From CAZMVY01 sp964617875 (GTDB taxonomy: Bacteria > Planctomycetota > Phycisphaerae > UBA1845 > PWPN01): 64,000 bases of DNA. The stretch covers positions 20,044 through 84,043 of the forward strand of contig CAZUAI010000015.1 of the NCBI GenBank assembly GCA_964617875.1, in the 5' to 3' direction. Shown in pieces: positions 41,646 to 49,421 of the stretch (positions within the stretch are counted from its first letter, which is position 1; every line of letters starts with the position of its first letter). Below the pieces are notes generated by a model. That model had not been told where the DNA came from and ran no database searches. It was given only the letters and a program-made list of their open reading frames with translations. The position numbers and the translations under genes were made by a program.

Positions 41646-42648
41646 CCGAGTCATCGATCCGGGAAGGCTGCGCCCGTTCGCGACGCACGGGCGCCTGCAC
41701 ACGCTGCCCGATCAGTGCGTGGCGCTGCTCGCGCAGCAACGGGACGCCTGGCCGCGTCTGGCGCAGGGGGTGGACTCGCTCGTGCAGGTCGAGACGAAAC
41801 GCGTCGAGTTGAACGCCTGGCCCGTGGTCGTGCAGTTCAATCCGGGCCGTGCCGTGAGCAGCCTGGCCAAGGTCGATGCGGCCTCGATCGCCCGGCGTCC
41901 GTGCTTCCTTTGCGCCGCCAATTGCCCGCCGGAGCAGGAGGGACTCCGCGTCGGGGACTACATGGTCCTGACGAACCCGGCCCCCATCGTGCGGGGGCAT
42001 CTCACGATCGTGCATCAGCAGCATGTTGCGCAGGCGATCGGCCCGAACGTGGGCTCGCTGCTGATGCTGGCGAGGCAGTTCGGCGACGGGTGGACGTTCT
42101 TCTATAACGGCCCGAGGTGCGGTGCGTCCGCACCGGACCACATGCATTTCCAGGCGGCTCACGCCGGGCAGACGCCGCTGGAACGCGAGGTCTCGCGGGG
42201 CGTGTGCGTGCTGGAGAAGCGGCTGGGGTCGGGCGCTCGCGTGTCGATCATGACGGATGCGCTGGCGGAGGAACGGCGAACGCGGTGCGTGATCCTCGTG
42301 GACGGGCGCTCCGCGGACGACGTGGCCGCTGCCGTCAAGGGGATCATCGACGGGCTGCCGCCGGGCAGCGACGGCGGGGAGCCGCTGGTGAATCTGCTCG
42401 CTGTCCATCGCGGCGAGGAATGGCACGTCACGGTCTTCCCCCGCGCGGTCCATCGGCCCCGGTGTTTCTTCGCGGACGGCGACGGCCAGCGGCTCTTCAG
42501 CCCGGGCGTGATGGATATGGCCGGCCTGGTGGTTACGGTTCGCGATGTGGATTTCCGGGCGGCGGATGCGGAGTTGCTCGCCGTCGTGTACCGGGAGGTC
42601 AGCCAGCCGGTGGACCTCTGCCGGTCCGTCGTTGAGCGGCTGGAATAG
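41635..42648 (+). CDS. DUF4922 protein, HIT/NDP-sugar-phosphorylase-like
   Basis: The 337-residue protein has a CxxC pair (CFLCAANCP near residue 90), a segment typical of the HIT/galactose-1-phosphate uridylyltransferase fold (TNPAPIVRGHLTIVHQQH) and the active-site-like HMHFQA (near residue 165) after FYNGPRCGASAPD. This is the pattern of DUF4922 and of plant/animal GDP-hexose phosphorylases, which break an NDP-sugar with phosphate to the sugar-1-phosphate and NDP. Activity here is an inference. It overlaps the GT2 gene by 11 bases and faces the fused kinase-nucleotidyltransferase gene across a shared promoter region, so all three probably handle the same sugar. Confidence 0.8.
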   Translation: MWDSRVIDPGRLRPFATHGRLHTLPDQCVALLAQQRDAWPRLAQGVDSLVQVETKRVELNAWPVVVQFNPGRAVSSLAKVDAASIARRPCFLCAANCPPEQEGLRVGDYMVLTNPAPIVRGHLTIVHQQHVAQAIGPNVGSLLMLARQFGDGWTFFYNGPRCGASAPDHMHFQAAHAGQTPLEREVSRGVCVLEKRLGSGARVSIMTDALAEERRTRCVILVDGRSADDVAAAVKGIIDGLPPGSDGGEPLVNLLAVHRGEEWHVTVFPRAVHRPRCFFADGDGQRLFSPGVMDMAGLVVTVRDVDFRAADAELLAVVYREVSQPVDLCRSVVERLE

Positions 42649-42660
42649 CCCCGCGACGGC

Positions 42661-43188
42661 CTACCGAAGCTCTCCGCGCAGGTTCTTCAGAAAACCCAGG
42701 TACAACCGGGGCGGCACGCCTGCCAGGGCCTCGGGCGGGATCGCGTCGGCCGCGAGGCGATCGATGACGCGAATGGCGGCGGCCTTGTTGCGGCGGAGGT
42801 CGGCAAGCACCTCTTCCGCCTCGACGAGTTGGGTGTTGCGCATCAGGAGGAGGTAATCGACGACCCTGTCCTGAACGTCGTCCTCCGCGCCGGGAATCAT
42901 CGAGGGCATGGCCGACTCGGCGGAGGCGACGGGAACGCTCTTGTCCGACGGGGGCCGGCGGTCGCTCAGCAGTTCGCGATCCGTCCGCCGCCGCTCTTCG
43001 TCGAGCCGCTCCTGCTCGCGCGCGTCCTGAAGATCGACGGGCGCGAGGGGGATCTCGTCGATCTCGTCGGTCGGCGTGGGGATGTAGACGCTTTGCTGGC
43101 AATAGGGGCACTTCCCGCGGCGACCGGCGGCCTCGCGCGGGGCGCGGATGAGCTTCGAGCAATGGTCGCAGTGGAATTCAATGCTCAT
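42661..43188 (-). CDS. Zinc-ribbon protein, function unknown
   Basis: The 175-residue protein starts with a two-CxxC ribbon (CDHC at residue 7, CPYC near residue 27), followed by a charged, probably disordered stretch (residues about 40-100) and a helical C-terminal part. No enzyme motif is visible. It lies 21 bases behind der on the same strand and is probably its co-transcribed partner; it converges with the DUF4922 gene 12 bases away. Confidence 0.7.
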   Translation of the reverse strand: MSIEFHCDHCSKLIRAPREAAGRRGKCPYCQQSVYIPTPTDEIDEIPLAPVDLQDAREQERLDEERRRTDRELLSDRRPPSDKSVPVASAESAMPSMIPGAEDDVQDRVVDYLLLMRNTQLVEAEEVLADLRRNKAAAIRVIDRLAADAIPPEALAGVPPRLYLGFLKNLRGELR

Positions 43189-43209
43189 GAGTCGGACCCT
43201 GCCTGCAGG

Positions 43210-44598
43210 TCATGGGCCGCGGCGGGAGCGACGCGGGGCGGGCCGTTCCACATCCCGCCCGGTGGTTCCGTCCGGTCGCGTCCGCCCGTGGCGCGCCCTC
43301 AATAGTAATCGTATCGGCACTTCGGCGAAGGGCAAGCGTTCGCGCAGGCGATTGACCAGAAACCGCTGGTAGTCCGTGCGGATGAACGAGGGGTTGTTGA
43401 CGAACAACACGATCGTCGGCGGGCAGGTGCCCACCTGAGTGCCGTAGAAGATCTTCGGCCGGCCGGCCCCTCGTTTGGAGGAGGGCAGCCGCTGCTCCAG
43501 GGCCTCGTTCAGCACCTCGTTGAGCCGGGCGGTTGCCACGCGGGTGTTCGCCTGTTTGTGCAGCGACTTGGCCAGATCGAGCGTGGACTGCACGTTCCGC
43601 GAGTCCCTGGCGGTGACAAACGAGACGGGGGCGTAGTCAAGGGTCGGCAGCATCCTGGTGAGGTATTCGCCGTAGGCTTCCGTGTCGGCCCTGTCTTTGG
43701 CGAGGTCCCACTTGTTGATGACGAGGATGCACGGCTTGTGCTCCTCGGCGATGAAGCCGGCCATCCGCTTGTCCACCTCGCCGACGGGCGTGGTCGCGTC
43801 GATGAAGAAGAGCACGACATCGGCCCGGCGGACCGACCGCGAGGCGCGGGTGAAGCTGTAGAACTCGACGCTGTCGGCGATGCGGGTGTGCTTGCGGACG
43901 CCGGCGGTGTCGATCGCCATGTACGTCTGGCCGTCCTTCTCGAACCGCACGTCCACCGAGTCGCGCGTCGTTCCCGGGACCTCGCTGACGATCACGCGCT
44001 CCTCGCCCGCCAGGCAGTTGATGAACGTGCTCTTGCCGACGTTCCGTCGCCCCACGATCGCGAGTTTCAGGACCGGGTCGCTCGGGCGCTCGCCCGCCAG
44101 GGGCCGGATCCGCTCGAGGATGAGACTCAGCAGTTCGGTCCGTCCGCGGCCGTGAAGGGCCGACATGGGCACCGGCTCGCCGAACCCGAGCCGGTGCAGT
44201 TCGCCCAGGAGTCTGCTGTCGTGGGGCACGTCGATCTTGTTGGCGACGAGCAGGGCGCGGACCTTCTGACGGCGGAGGAGTTCGGCGACCTGCCGATCCA
44301 GGGGCGTGACGCCCTCGCGGGCATCGACAACGAACACGACGAGCGCCGCCGCCGCCACGGCGTACTGGATCTGTGCTTCGACGTGGTCGGTCAGTCCGTC
44401 GCGGTCCTCGATGCCGTAGCCGCCCGTGTCGACGACCTCGAAATAGAGGTCGTCCACCTCGAGGACCGCGCTCACACGGTCGCGCGTGACGCCCGCCATG
44501 GGGTCCACGATGCTGATGCGCTTCTGCGCGAGACAGTTCAGCAAGGAACTCTTCCCCACGTTCGGACGGCCGACGACGGCCACAACGGGTAACGCCAT
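43210..44598 (-). CDS. der: Ribosome-assembly GTPase Der (EngA)
   Basis: The 462-residue protein has the tandem GTPase domains unique to Der: first G domain with GRPNVGKSSLLN, DTGGYG and NKID; second (from residue about 175) with GRRNVGKSTFIN, DTAGVRKH and NKWD; then a KH-like C-terminal domain (PKIFYGTQVGTCPPTIVLFVN) and a basic tail. It acts in assembly of the 50S subunit. The start is ATG 44598; a -10 box lies exactly six bases upstream, so the message should be leaderless. The C-terminal tail is unusually rich in Arg. Confidence 0.94.
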   Translation of the reverse strand: MALPVVAVVGRPNVGKSSLLNCLAQKRISIVDPMAGVTRDRVSAVLEVDDLYFEVVDTGGYGIEDRDGLTDHVEAQIQYAVAAAALVVFVVDAREGVTPLDRQVAELLRRQKVRALLVANKIDVPHDSRLLGELHRLGFGEPVPMSALHGRGRTELLSLILERIRPLAGERPSDPVLKLAIVGRRNVGKSTFINCLAGEERVIVSEVPGTTRDSVDVRFEKDGQTYMAIDTAGVRKHTRIADSVEFYSFTRASRSVRRADVVLFFIDATTPVGEVDKRMAGFIAEEHKPCILVINKWDLAKDRADTEAYGEYLTRMLPTLDYAPVSFVTARDSRNVQSTLDLAKSLHKQANTRVATARLNEVLNEALEQRLPSSKRGAGRPKIFYGTQVGTCPPTIVLFVNNPSFIRTDYQRFLVNRLRERLPFAEVPIRLLLRARHGRTRPDGTTGRDVERPAPRRSRRGP

Positions 44599-44604
44599 GG
44601 CGGC

Positions 44605-44634
44605 ATTGTACGAGACGGATCCGGGTGATTCCAA
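44605..44634 (-). promoter_or_regulatory. Promoter of der, leaderless geometry
   Basis: Minus-strand TTGGAA (44629-44634), 18 bases, TACAAT (44605-44610), then six bases and ATG (44598). Transcription is expected at or within a base of the A of ATG. No ribosome site is present. Confidence 0.6.
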
Positions 44635-44702
44635 GGTACGGCTCCGAGCTGAGCCCTCAGCAAAGGCTTCACCCCGAGGAATGAGGAATGGACCACGCAG
44701 CC

Positions 44703-44731
44703 TTGAGTCGGTATTCGCGGCCTGGTATTCT
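44703..44731 (+). promoter_or_regulatory. Promoter of the dockerin-tagged GH-like gene
   Basis: TTGAGT (44703-44708), 17 bases, TATTCT (44726-44731) with an extended TGG. Its position rules out the in-frame ATG at 44688 as start. Confidence 0.6.
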
Positions 44732-44792
44732 GTGTGTGGCGGCGGGGCTTAACATCACACGGCACGGCGGCGGGGCGAATGCGGGTTCGGCC

Positions 44793-46235
44793 ATGGATCT
44801 CAAGACAATGACCGGGGAATCGCGGGGGCCTCGCGAATTCGTCCGCCGCGGCCTCTCGTGGCGGCTCGTTCCTCTGTTGATCGCGATTCTGCCCGGTTGG
44901 TCGCGGTCTGCGTCCCTGCGTCCCGCAACCCCTCGGGATCTGGAAAGCCGCTACGCCTGCGGGGGCGGGGGGACGTACGCCCCCGAAACCGGCATCCAGT
45001 GGTATCGCGAGTGGGACGGCTGTTACGTCAAGTATCCCTCCCGCGTGGGCATGCCGCACAAGATGTGGACGGTCGGCAAGATGGACTACCGGCCGACGAC
45101 GATGAGGGGCGGTCCCGATAATGTTGTACTCGCATTGCCGTATCCCGGAACCTACACGCCCAACGCCGCGGTGATCACGGACATCTTCAACGCCGAAACG
45201 CCGTTCATCGAGCAGACGATCCGGTACTCCGCCGACCACCTCGGGAACACGTGGTCGGTGGCCAACGAGCCGAACTGGGCGCCGCTGTTTACTCCCGCGG
45301 ACTACGCCCTGCAGTTCCACCTCTATTCGACGTTCATCAGGGGGCTGGATCCGACTGCAAAGGTGGTCACCGGCGGGCTGCTGGTTTCGAATCACTACAC
45401 AGGGCCGACGTATGCCGGGATCCCGTGGTGGAGCTGGATCGACCAGTTCCGCGCCGCCTACCAGAGCGCCTACGGCACGCCGCCGCCGGTGGACATCTGG
45501 GACATTCACCCGTACGACGCCGGCGACGACTCGGGCGGTACCAGCCCCGGGCAGAAGTCGATCAACAACATCGTCGCCATGCGGCAATATCTCGACAACG
45601 CCGGGCTGCCGGACGCGCCCATCAGCATCAGCGAGATCTGCGCCTTCACGACCGATGATTCGACGCAGGTCGAGTTCATCAACACGGTGTTTGCGTGGCT
45701 CAATGCGAACGCGGACCGCTTCAAGGTGGTTCGCTGGTTCTGGTGGATCAGCACGACACGGGTCTACGCCTCGGGTCTTTTCGACGGTTCGTACAGCCGC
45801 GCCTCCATCAACGCAAAGGGCGATGCCTACATGCACCGGATGGGCCGCGTCTTCGTTGACCCTGGCTGGACGCCGGATCCGACGCGGATCAAGGGCTCGA
45901 TGCGAAACCCGTACGCCAGCCTGGCCGAGGTGTGCGCCGCATCCGATGCCGGCTCAGGCGATCTGCCGGCCCACGCCATCGTGTATGACTTTTCGACGGG
46001 CCGGAACTATGTCCTTGTGCCGATGCCGGATGCCGACTTCGACAACGACGGGGACGTCGATCTCGGCGACTTCGTCGGCTTCCAATTCTGTATGAATGGT
46101 CCGAATCGCCCGTTGCGCGATCCGGGCTGCCACGTCGCCGACTTCGACGGCGACGGGGACACGGATCTCGACGATTTCGCCACTTTTCAGGCGTGCTTTA
46201 ATGGCCCGAATCGTTCGCCGGCTTGCGGAACGTAA
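44793..46235 (+). CDS. Secreted glycoside-hydrolase-like protein with double dockerin-like tag
   Basis: The 480-residue protein has an N-terminal signal (residues about 22-42) and a TIM-barrel of the Asl1-like/GH-A type: WSVANEPNWAPLF carries the expected acid/base Glu, WDIHPYDAG lies mid-barrel and ISISEICAF has the candidate nucleophile Glu. The end has two calcium-loop repeats (DFDNDGDVDLGDF and DFDGDGDTDLDDF), each followed by C-x-NGPNR, the same tag as in the giant LVIVD protein at 3583. A glucan-type substrate is possible but unproved. ATG 44793 follows the promoter at 44703-44731. Confidence 0.75.
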   Translation: MDLKTMTGESRGPREFVRRGLSWRLVPLLIAILPGWSRSASLRPATPRDLESRYACGGGGTYAPETGIQWYREWDGCYVKYPSRVGMPHKMWTVGKMDYRPTTMRGGPDNVVLALPYPGTYTPNAAVITDIFNAETPFIEQTIRYSADHLGNTWSVANEPNWAPLFTPADYALQFHLYSTFIRGLDPTAKVVTGGLLVSNHYTGPTYAGIPWWSWIDQFRAAYQSAYGTPPPVDIWDIHPYDAGDDSGGTSPGQKSINNIVAMRQYLDNAGLPDAPISISEICAFTTDDSTQVEFINTVFAWLNANADRFKVVRWFWWISTTRVYASGLFDGSYSRASINAKGDAYMHRMGRVFVDPGWTPDPTRIKGSMRNPYASLAEVCAASDAGSGDLPAHAIVYDFSTGRNYVLVPMPDADFDNDGDVDLGDFVGFQFCMNGPNRPLRDPGCHVADFDGDGDTDLDDFATFQACFNGPNRSPACGT

Positions 46236-46329
46236 CGTCCAGCTTCGCCCCGACGGAAGGGCCCATCCGAAGAAGGCGGCGAGGATCATCATGACGCGCA
46301 ATTCCGGGATCGCGGCGGCATCGGTTCGT

Positions 46330-46375
46330 CCTACGCGGGCGTAGGTTCTACCATCGCGTCCTACAGAAATGTAGG
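46330..46375 (+). terminator. Tandem hairpins after the GH-like gene
   Basis: CCTACG-CGGG-CGTAGG (46330-46345) and CCTACA-GAAA-TGTAGG (46360-46375) share flanks, while the last stem pair changes from G-C to A-T with pairing kept. They lie 95 bases after the stop, upstream of the amt promoter. No T-run follows, so terminator function is a guess. Confidence 0.4.
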
Positions 46376-46474
46376 GTCTTGCGGGCGGCGTGCGGGCCGT
46401 CATACGGCCGGGTTCTAGCGCATAACTCTCTGTTTGACAACGAGGTATAGCTGCTGCGGGATTGGGAGGGGGCC

Positions 46475-46490
46475 TGGCACGTTGGTTGCT
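46475..46490 (+). promoter_or_regulatory. Sigma-54 promoter of amt-glnK
   Basis: TGGCAC (46475-46480), five bases, TTGCT (46486-46490) is an exact -24/-12 match to the RpoN consensus. The predicted start is near 46502, about 40 bases before amt. This points to nitrogen-limitation control through an NtrC-type activator. Confidence 0.8.
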
Positions 46491-46542
46491 AAGCCCGCTT
46501 CGTAGCTGCACGCGGGTGCGGCGGATTGAGACATGAGGTGCA

Positions 46543-48246
46543 ATGATGCGGATGCCAGGGACGTGGGCGGCTGTCATCGCGGCGGGTTCGGTCCTGTTCG
46601 CAGGACCGCGGTTGCTGCTGGCGGCCGACGGCGGGACACCGACGCTCGACACGGGGGACACGGCGTGGATGCTGACGAGCACGGCGTTCGTGCTGATGAT
46701 GACGATTCCGGGGCTCGCCTTGTTCTACGGCGGCCTGGTGCGTTCGAAGAACGTGCTTTCGACGCTGATGCACAGTTTCTTCTGCGCGGGGCTCATCAGC
46801 GTGACGTGGGTGCTCTACGGATACACGCTGGCGTTCGGCCCGGACCGGGGCGGATTCATCGGCGGTCTGTCGTTTCTCGGGCTGAAGGGTGTCGCCGGAA
46901 GCACGAACGCGCTCGCGCCGACGATTCCGGCGATGCTGTTTGTGGCGTATCAGGCTACGTTCGCGATCATCACACCGGCACTGATTTCGGGGACGTTCGC
47001 CGAGCGGATGCGGTTTCCGGCGTTTGCCCTGTTCATGCTGTTGTGGTCAACGCTGATCTACACGCCTCTGTGCCACTGGGTGTGGGGCGGGGGCTGGATC
47101 GCGACGAAGGTGGGCGCGCTGGATTTCGCCGGCGGCACGGTGGTGCACATCTCGAGCGGGATCTCGGCGCTGGTGACTGCCCTGTATCTGGGCAAACGCT
47201 TCGGGCACGGACGGGAGCCGATGCCGCCGCACAGCCTGCCGCTGACCGTGATGGGGGCGGCGCTGCTGTGGGTCGGCTGGTTCGGCTTCAACGCGGGCAG
47301 TGCGCTGGGGTCGAACGAGCTGGCGTCGATCGCGTTCGTGAACACGAACACGGCCGCGGCGGCCGCTGCGCTGGGCTGGCTCCTCGCGGAATGGCTCCGG
47401 GCGGGCAAGCCGACGCTGCTCGGGGCGGCTTCCGGCGCGGTTGCGGGGCTCGTGGGGATTACGCCTGCGGCGGGGTTCGTAACCCCGATGGCCTCGATCC
47501 TCATCGGCGTGCTTGCGGGCGTGTGCTGCTACGCGGCCTGTTCGATCGTGAAGCCGAAGCTGGGGTACGATGATGCCCTGGACGTAGTGGGTGTACACAT
47601 GGTCGGGGGCACGATCGGCGCGCTCCTGACCGGCGTGTTCGCGACGGCGGCCGTCAACTCGGCGATTCCGAGCCTGACACTGGGCCTGAGCGGGGGGTTG
47701 CTGTCCGGGCAACCGTTGTTGCTGCTGAAGCAGTTGATCGGCGTCGTTGCCACGTACCTGTTCTGTGGCGTCGGGACGCTGATTCTCCTCGTCGTGGTGA
47801 ACGCGGTGACCCGGATTCGCGCCGGCGAGGAGGAGGAGATCGTGGGGATGGACCTGTCGCAGCACAGCGAACGTGCCTACGCATTGGGCGGCGGAGAACT
47901 GGTTGCGTTCGTGGGGCTCAAAGAACCGCGGCCGGCGGCCGTGCCGCCGCGCATGGGCGGGCGTTTCACGGTTGTGCTTGACGGGATCGACGCCGATCGC
48001 ATGGGGCGGCATTGGCGCGAATTGTGTCAGGACCGCGGCACGCCGCCGTCGGACGCGTTCAAGCGGGTGTACTCGCATGTGAGCACGATCCGGGGGTCGA
48101 AGTTCCGCTTCCGCGGCGGCGACAAGGAGCAACTGCGGCGGGACCTCGAGAGCCTGTTCCAGCCGTTGTCGCCGACGGTGCGGGCGGAAATCGAGATGGG
48201 TGAGCAGCGGGCCGCCGGGGATCGCGTGGCGGCGTCGAGCGTCTAG
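46543..48246 (+). CDS. amt: Ammonium transporter with long C-terminal extension
   Basis: The 567-residue membrane protein has a signal-like first helix and the eleven-helix Amt core, with GALDFAGGTVVHISSG (conserved Asp and first pore His) and VVGVHMVGGTIGALLTG (second pore His). The canonical cytoplasmic tail GMDLSQHSERAY ends near residue 447; about 120 further residues follow, with FTVVLDGIDADRMGRHW and basic stretches, and are not part of the usual Amt. The extension is next to the GlnK docking face and might be regulatory. It leads an operon with glnK and a glutamine-amidotransferase gene behind a sigma-54 promoter. ATG 46543 and ATG 46546 are equally possible. Confidence 0.92.
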   Translation: MMRMPGTWAAVIAAGSVLFAGPRLLLAADGGTPTLDTGDTAWMLTSTAFVLMMTIPGLALFYGGLVRSKNVLSTLMHSFFCAGLISVTWVLYGYTLAFGPDRGGFIGGLSFLGLKGVAGSTNALAPTIPAMLFVAYQATFAIITPALISGTFAERMRFPAFALFMLLWSTLIYTPLCHWVWGGGWIATKVGALDFAGGTVVHISSGISALVTALYLGKRFGHGREPMPPHSLPLTVMGAALLWVGWFGFNAGSALGSNELASIAFVNTNTAAAAAALGWLLAEWLRAGKPTLLGAASGAVAGLVGITPAAGFVTPMASILIGVLAGVCCYAACSIVKPKLGYDDALDVVGVHMVGGTIGALLTGVFATAAVNSAIPSLTLGLSGGLLSGQPLLLLKQLIGVVATYLFCGVGTLILLVVVNAVTRIRAGEEEEIVGMDLSQHSERAYALGGGELVAFVGLKEPRPAAVPPRMGGRFTVVLDGIDADRMGRHWRELCQDRGTPPSDAFKRVYSHVSTIRGSKFRFRGGDKEQLRRDLESLFQPLSPTVRAEIEMGEQRAAGDRVAASSV

Positions 48247-48274
48247 GCGGTGTGGTTTCGAACGGAGCAGCGAC

Positions 48275-48628
48275 ATGAAACTGATTATCGCAATCATCCG
48301 CGAGGAGAAACTCGAGGCGGTCCAGAAGGCGCTGGCGGAGAGCGACGTCTACCTGATGACCGTGAGCGACGTCCGGGGCTGCGGCCGGCAGCGGGGCTTT
48401 GCGGAGGTTTATCGCGGGCAGGAGCACGTGGTGCGTCTGCTGCCGAAGCTGAAGCTGGAGATCGCGGTGAACGACGCGTTCGTCGAAGCGACGGTGGAGG
48501 CGATCGTCCGGGCGGCCCGGACCGGCGAAACCGGCGCGACAGGCGACGGAAAGCTCTTTGTCCTGCCGATGGATGACTGCATCCAGATCCGAACCGGCGA
48601 GACGGGGATGGTGGCAATCGGCCCATGA
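48275..48628 (+). CDS. glnK: PII nitrogen-regulatory protein, Tyr51 replaced
   Basis: The 117-residue protein is a full PII: MKLIIAIIREEKLEAV, T-loop GRQRGFAEVYRGQEHVVRLL, B-loop GATGDGKLFVLP and C-loop IRTGETG. It binds ATP, ADP and 2-oxoglutarate and blocks Amt when nitrogen is plentiful. The uridylylation residue Tyr51 of enteric GlnB/GlnK is His here (codon 48425-48427), while the Tyr46 position is kept, so the usual covalent control should be absent. It begins 28 bases after amt, the standard amt-glnK pairing. ATG 48275 has GGAG upstream. Confidence 0.93.
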   Translation: MKLIIAIIREEKLEAVQKALAESDVYLMTVSDVRGCGRQRGFAEVYRGQEHVVRLLPKLKLEIAVNDAFVEATVEAIVRAARTGETGATGDGKLFVLPMDDCIQIRTGETGMVAIGP

Positions 48629-48638
48629 TGGGGCGGCG

Positions 48639-49340
48639 ATGCGGGTACTGATTTTTGAGCACGTGGAGTCCGAAGGGCCGGGCACGCTGGGCGAGTTCCT
48701 GCTGTCGGCAGGTGCCAGCCTCTGCACGGTGCGGCTGTACGCGGGGGACGACGTGCCGCGAGACCCGTGCGCGTTCGACGCGGTCGTGTCGATGGGCGGC
48801 CCGATGAACGTCTATGAGGAGGGTCGCTACCCTTTCCTCCGCGAGGAGACCGACTTTCTGCGTACGGCCGTCCACGCCGACATGCCGGTTCTGGGCATCT
48901 GCCTCGGCGCCCAGATGATCGCCAAGGCCTGCGGCGCCCGCGTGGGCCGCTCGCCGGAGAAGGAGGTCGGTTGGTCCACGGTTTCGCTGACAGAGGACGG
49001 CATCCGAGATGCCCTGTTTCGGGGCTTGCCGCGGGCGTTTGTCGTCCTTCAGTGGCACGAGGATATGTTCGAGATCCCCCAGGGGGCCAGCCTTCTGGCG
49101 ACGTCGCCGGCCTGCCCGCACCAGGCGTTTCGCTTTCGCAATGCGTACGGCTTTCAGTTTCACATCGAGGCGACGCGAGCGATGATCGGCCGGTGGTTTG
49201 CGCAAATGCCCGGCTGCGCGGAGATGCTCGACCGCTATGACGCGATGCAGGGCACCCTGCAGGACCAGGCTCGTTGCCTCTATGCGAACCTGCTGGCGTT
49301 GTGGCAACCCGGGCTGTACAAGGTCTCACGATCCTGGTAG
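48639..49340 (+). CDS. Class I glutamine amidotransferase-like protein
   Basis: The 233-residue protein has the triad-type GATase fold: VSMGGPMNVYEE, nucleophile Cys88 in GICLGAQMIA, and His-Glu in YGFQFHIEA. It resembles the stand-alone GMP-synthase-like amidotransferases, some of which hydrolyse gamma-glutamyl compounds. It starts ten bases after glnK and so should be sigma-54 controlled, which suggests a part in scavenging glutamine or gamma-glutamyl nitrogen. The synthase partner that would take the ammonia is not seen. Confidence 0.85.
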   Translation: MRVLIFEHVESEGPGTLGEFLLSAGASLCTVRLYAGDDVPRDPCAFDAVVSMGGPMNVYEEGRYPFLREETDFLRTAVHADMPVLGICLGAQMIAKACGARVGRSPEKEVGWSTVSLTEDGIRDALFRGLPRAFVVLQWHEDMFEIPQGASLLATSPACPHQAFRFRNAYGFQFHIEATRAMIGRWFAQMPGCAEMLDRYDAMQGTLQDQARCLYANLLALWQPGLYKVSRSW

Positions 49341-49421
49341 GAATAGGTGCATATCCTCGTTGTCGCTCCGCGGGGGTATTCAAGGGCGGCGAGCGGCGGT
49401 TCGCCTTGCTCGGGCATCGCG

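Larger units (their letters stand above)
46236..46542. other. Intergenic region with hairpins and sigma-54 promoter
   Basis: About 300 bases without a gene: first three short hairpins (two with near-identical CCTAC/GTAGG stems; a third GGCCG/CGGCC at 46395-46409), then an AT-richer part, then the sigma-54 promoter. NtrC-type enhancer sites were looked for and none was clear. Confidence 0.5.

Noticed and set aside
44688..44792. Earlier in-frame start (44688) for the GH-like gene
   Set aside because: It precedes the -35/-10 boxes at 44703-44731 and adds a non-signal leader.
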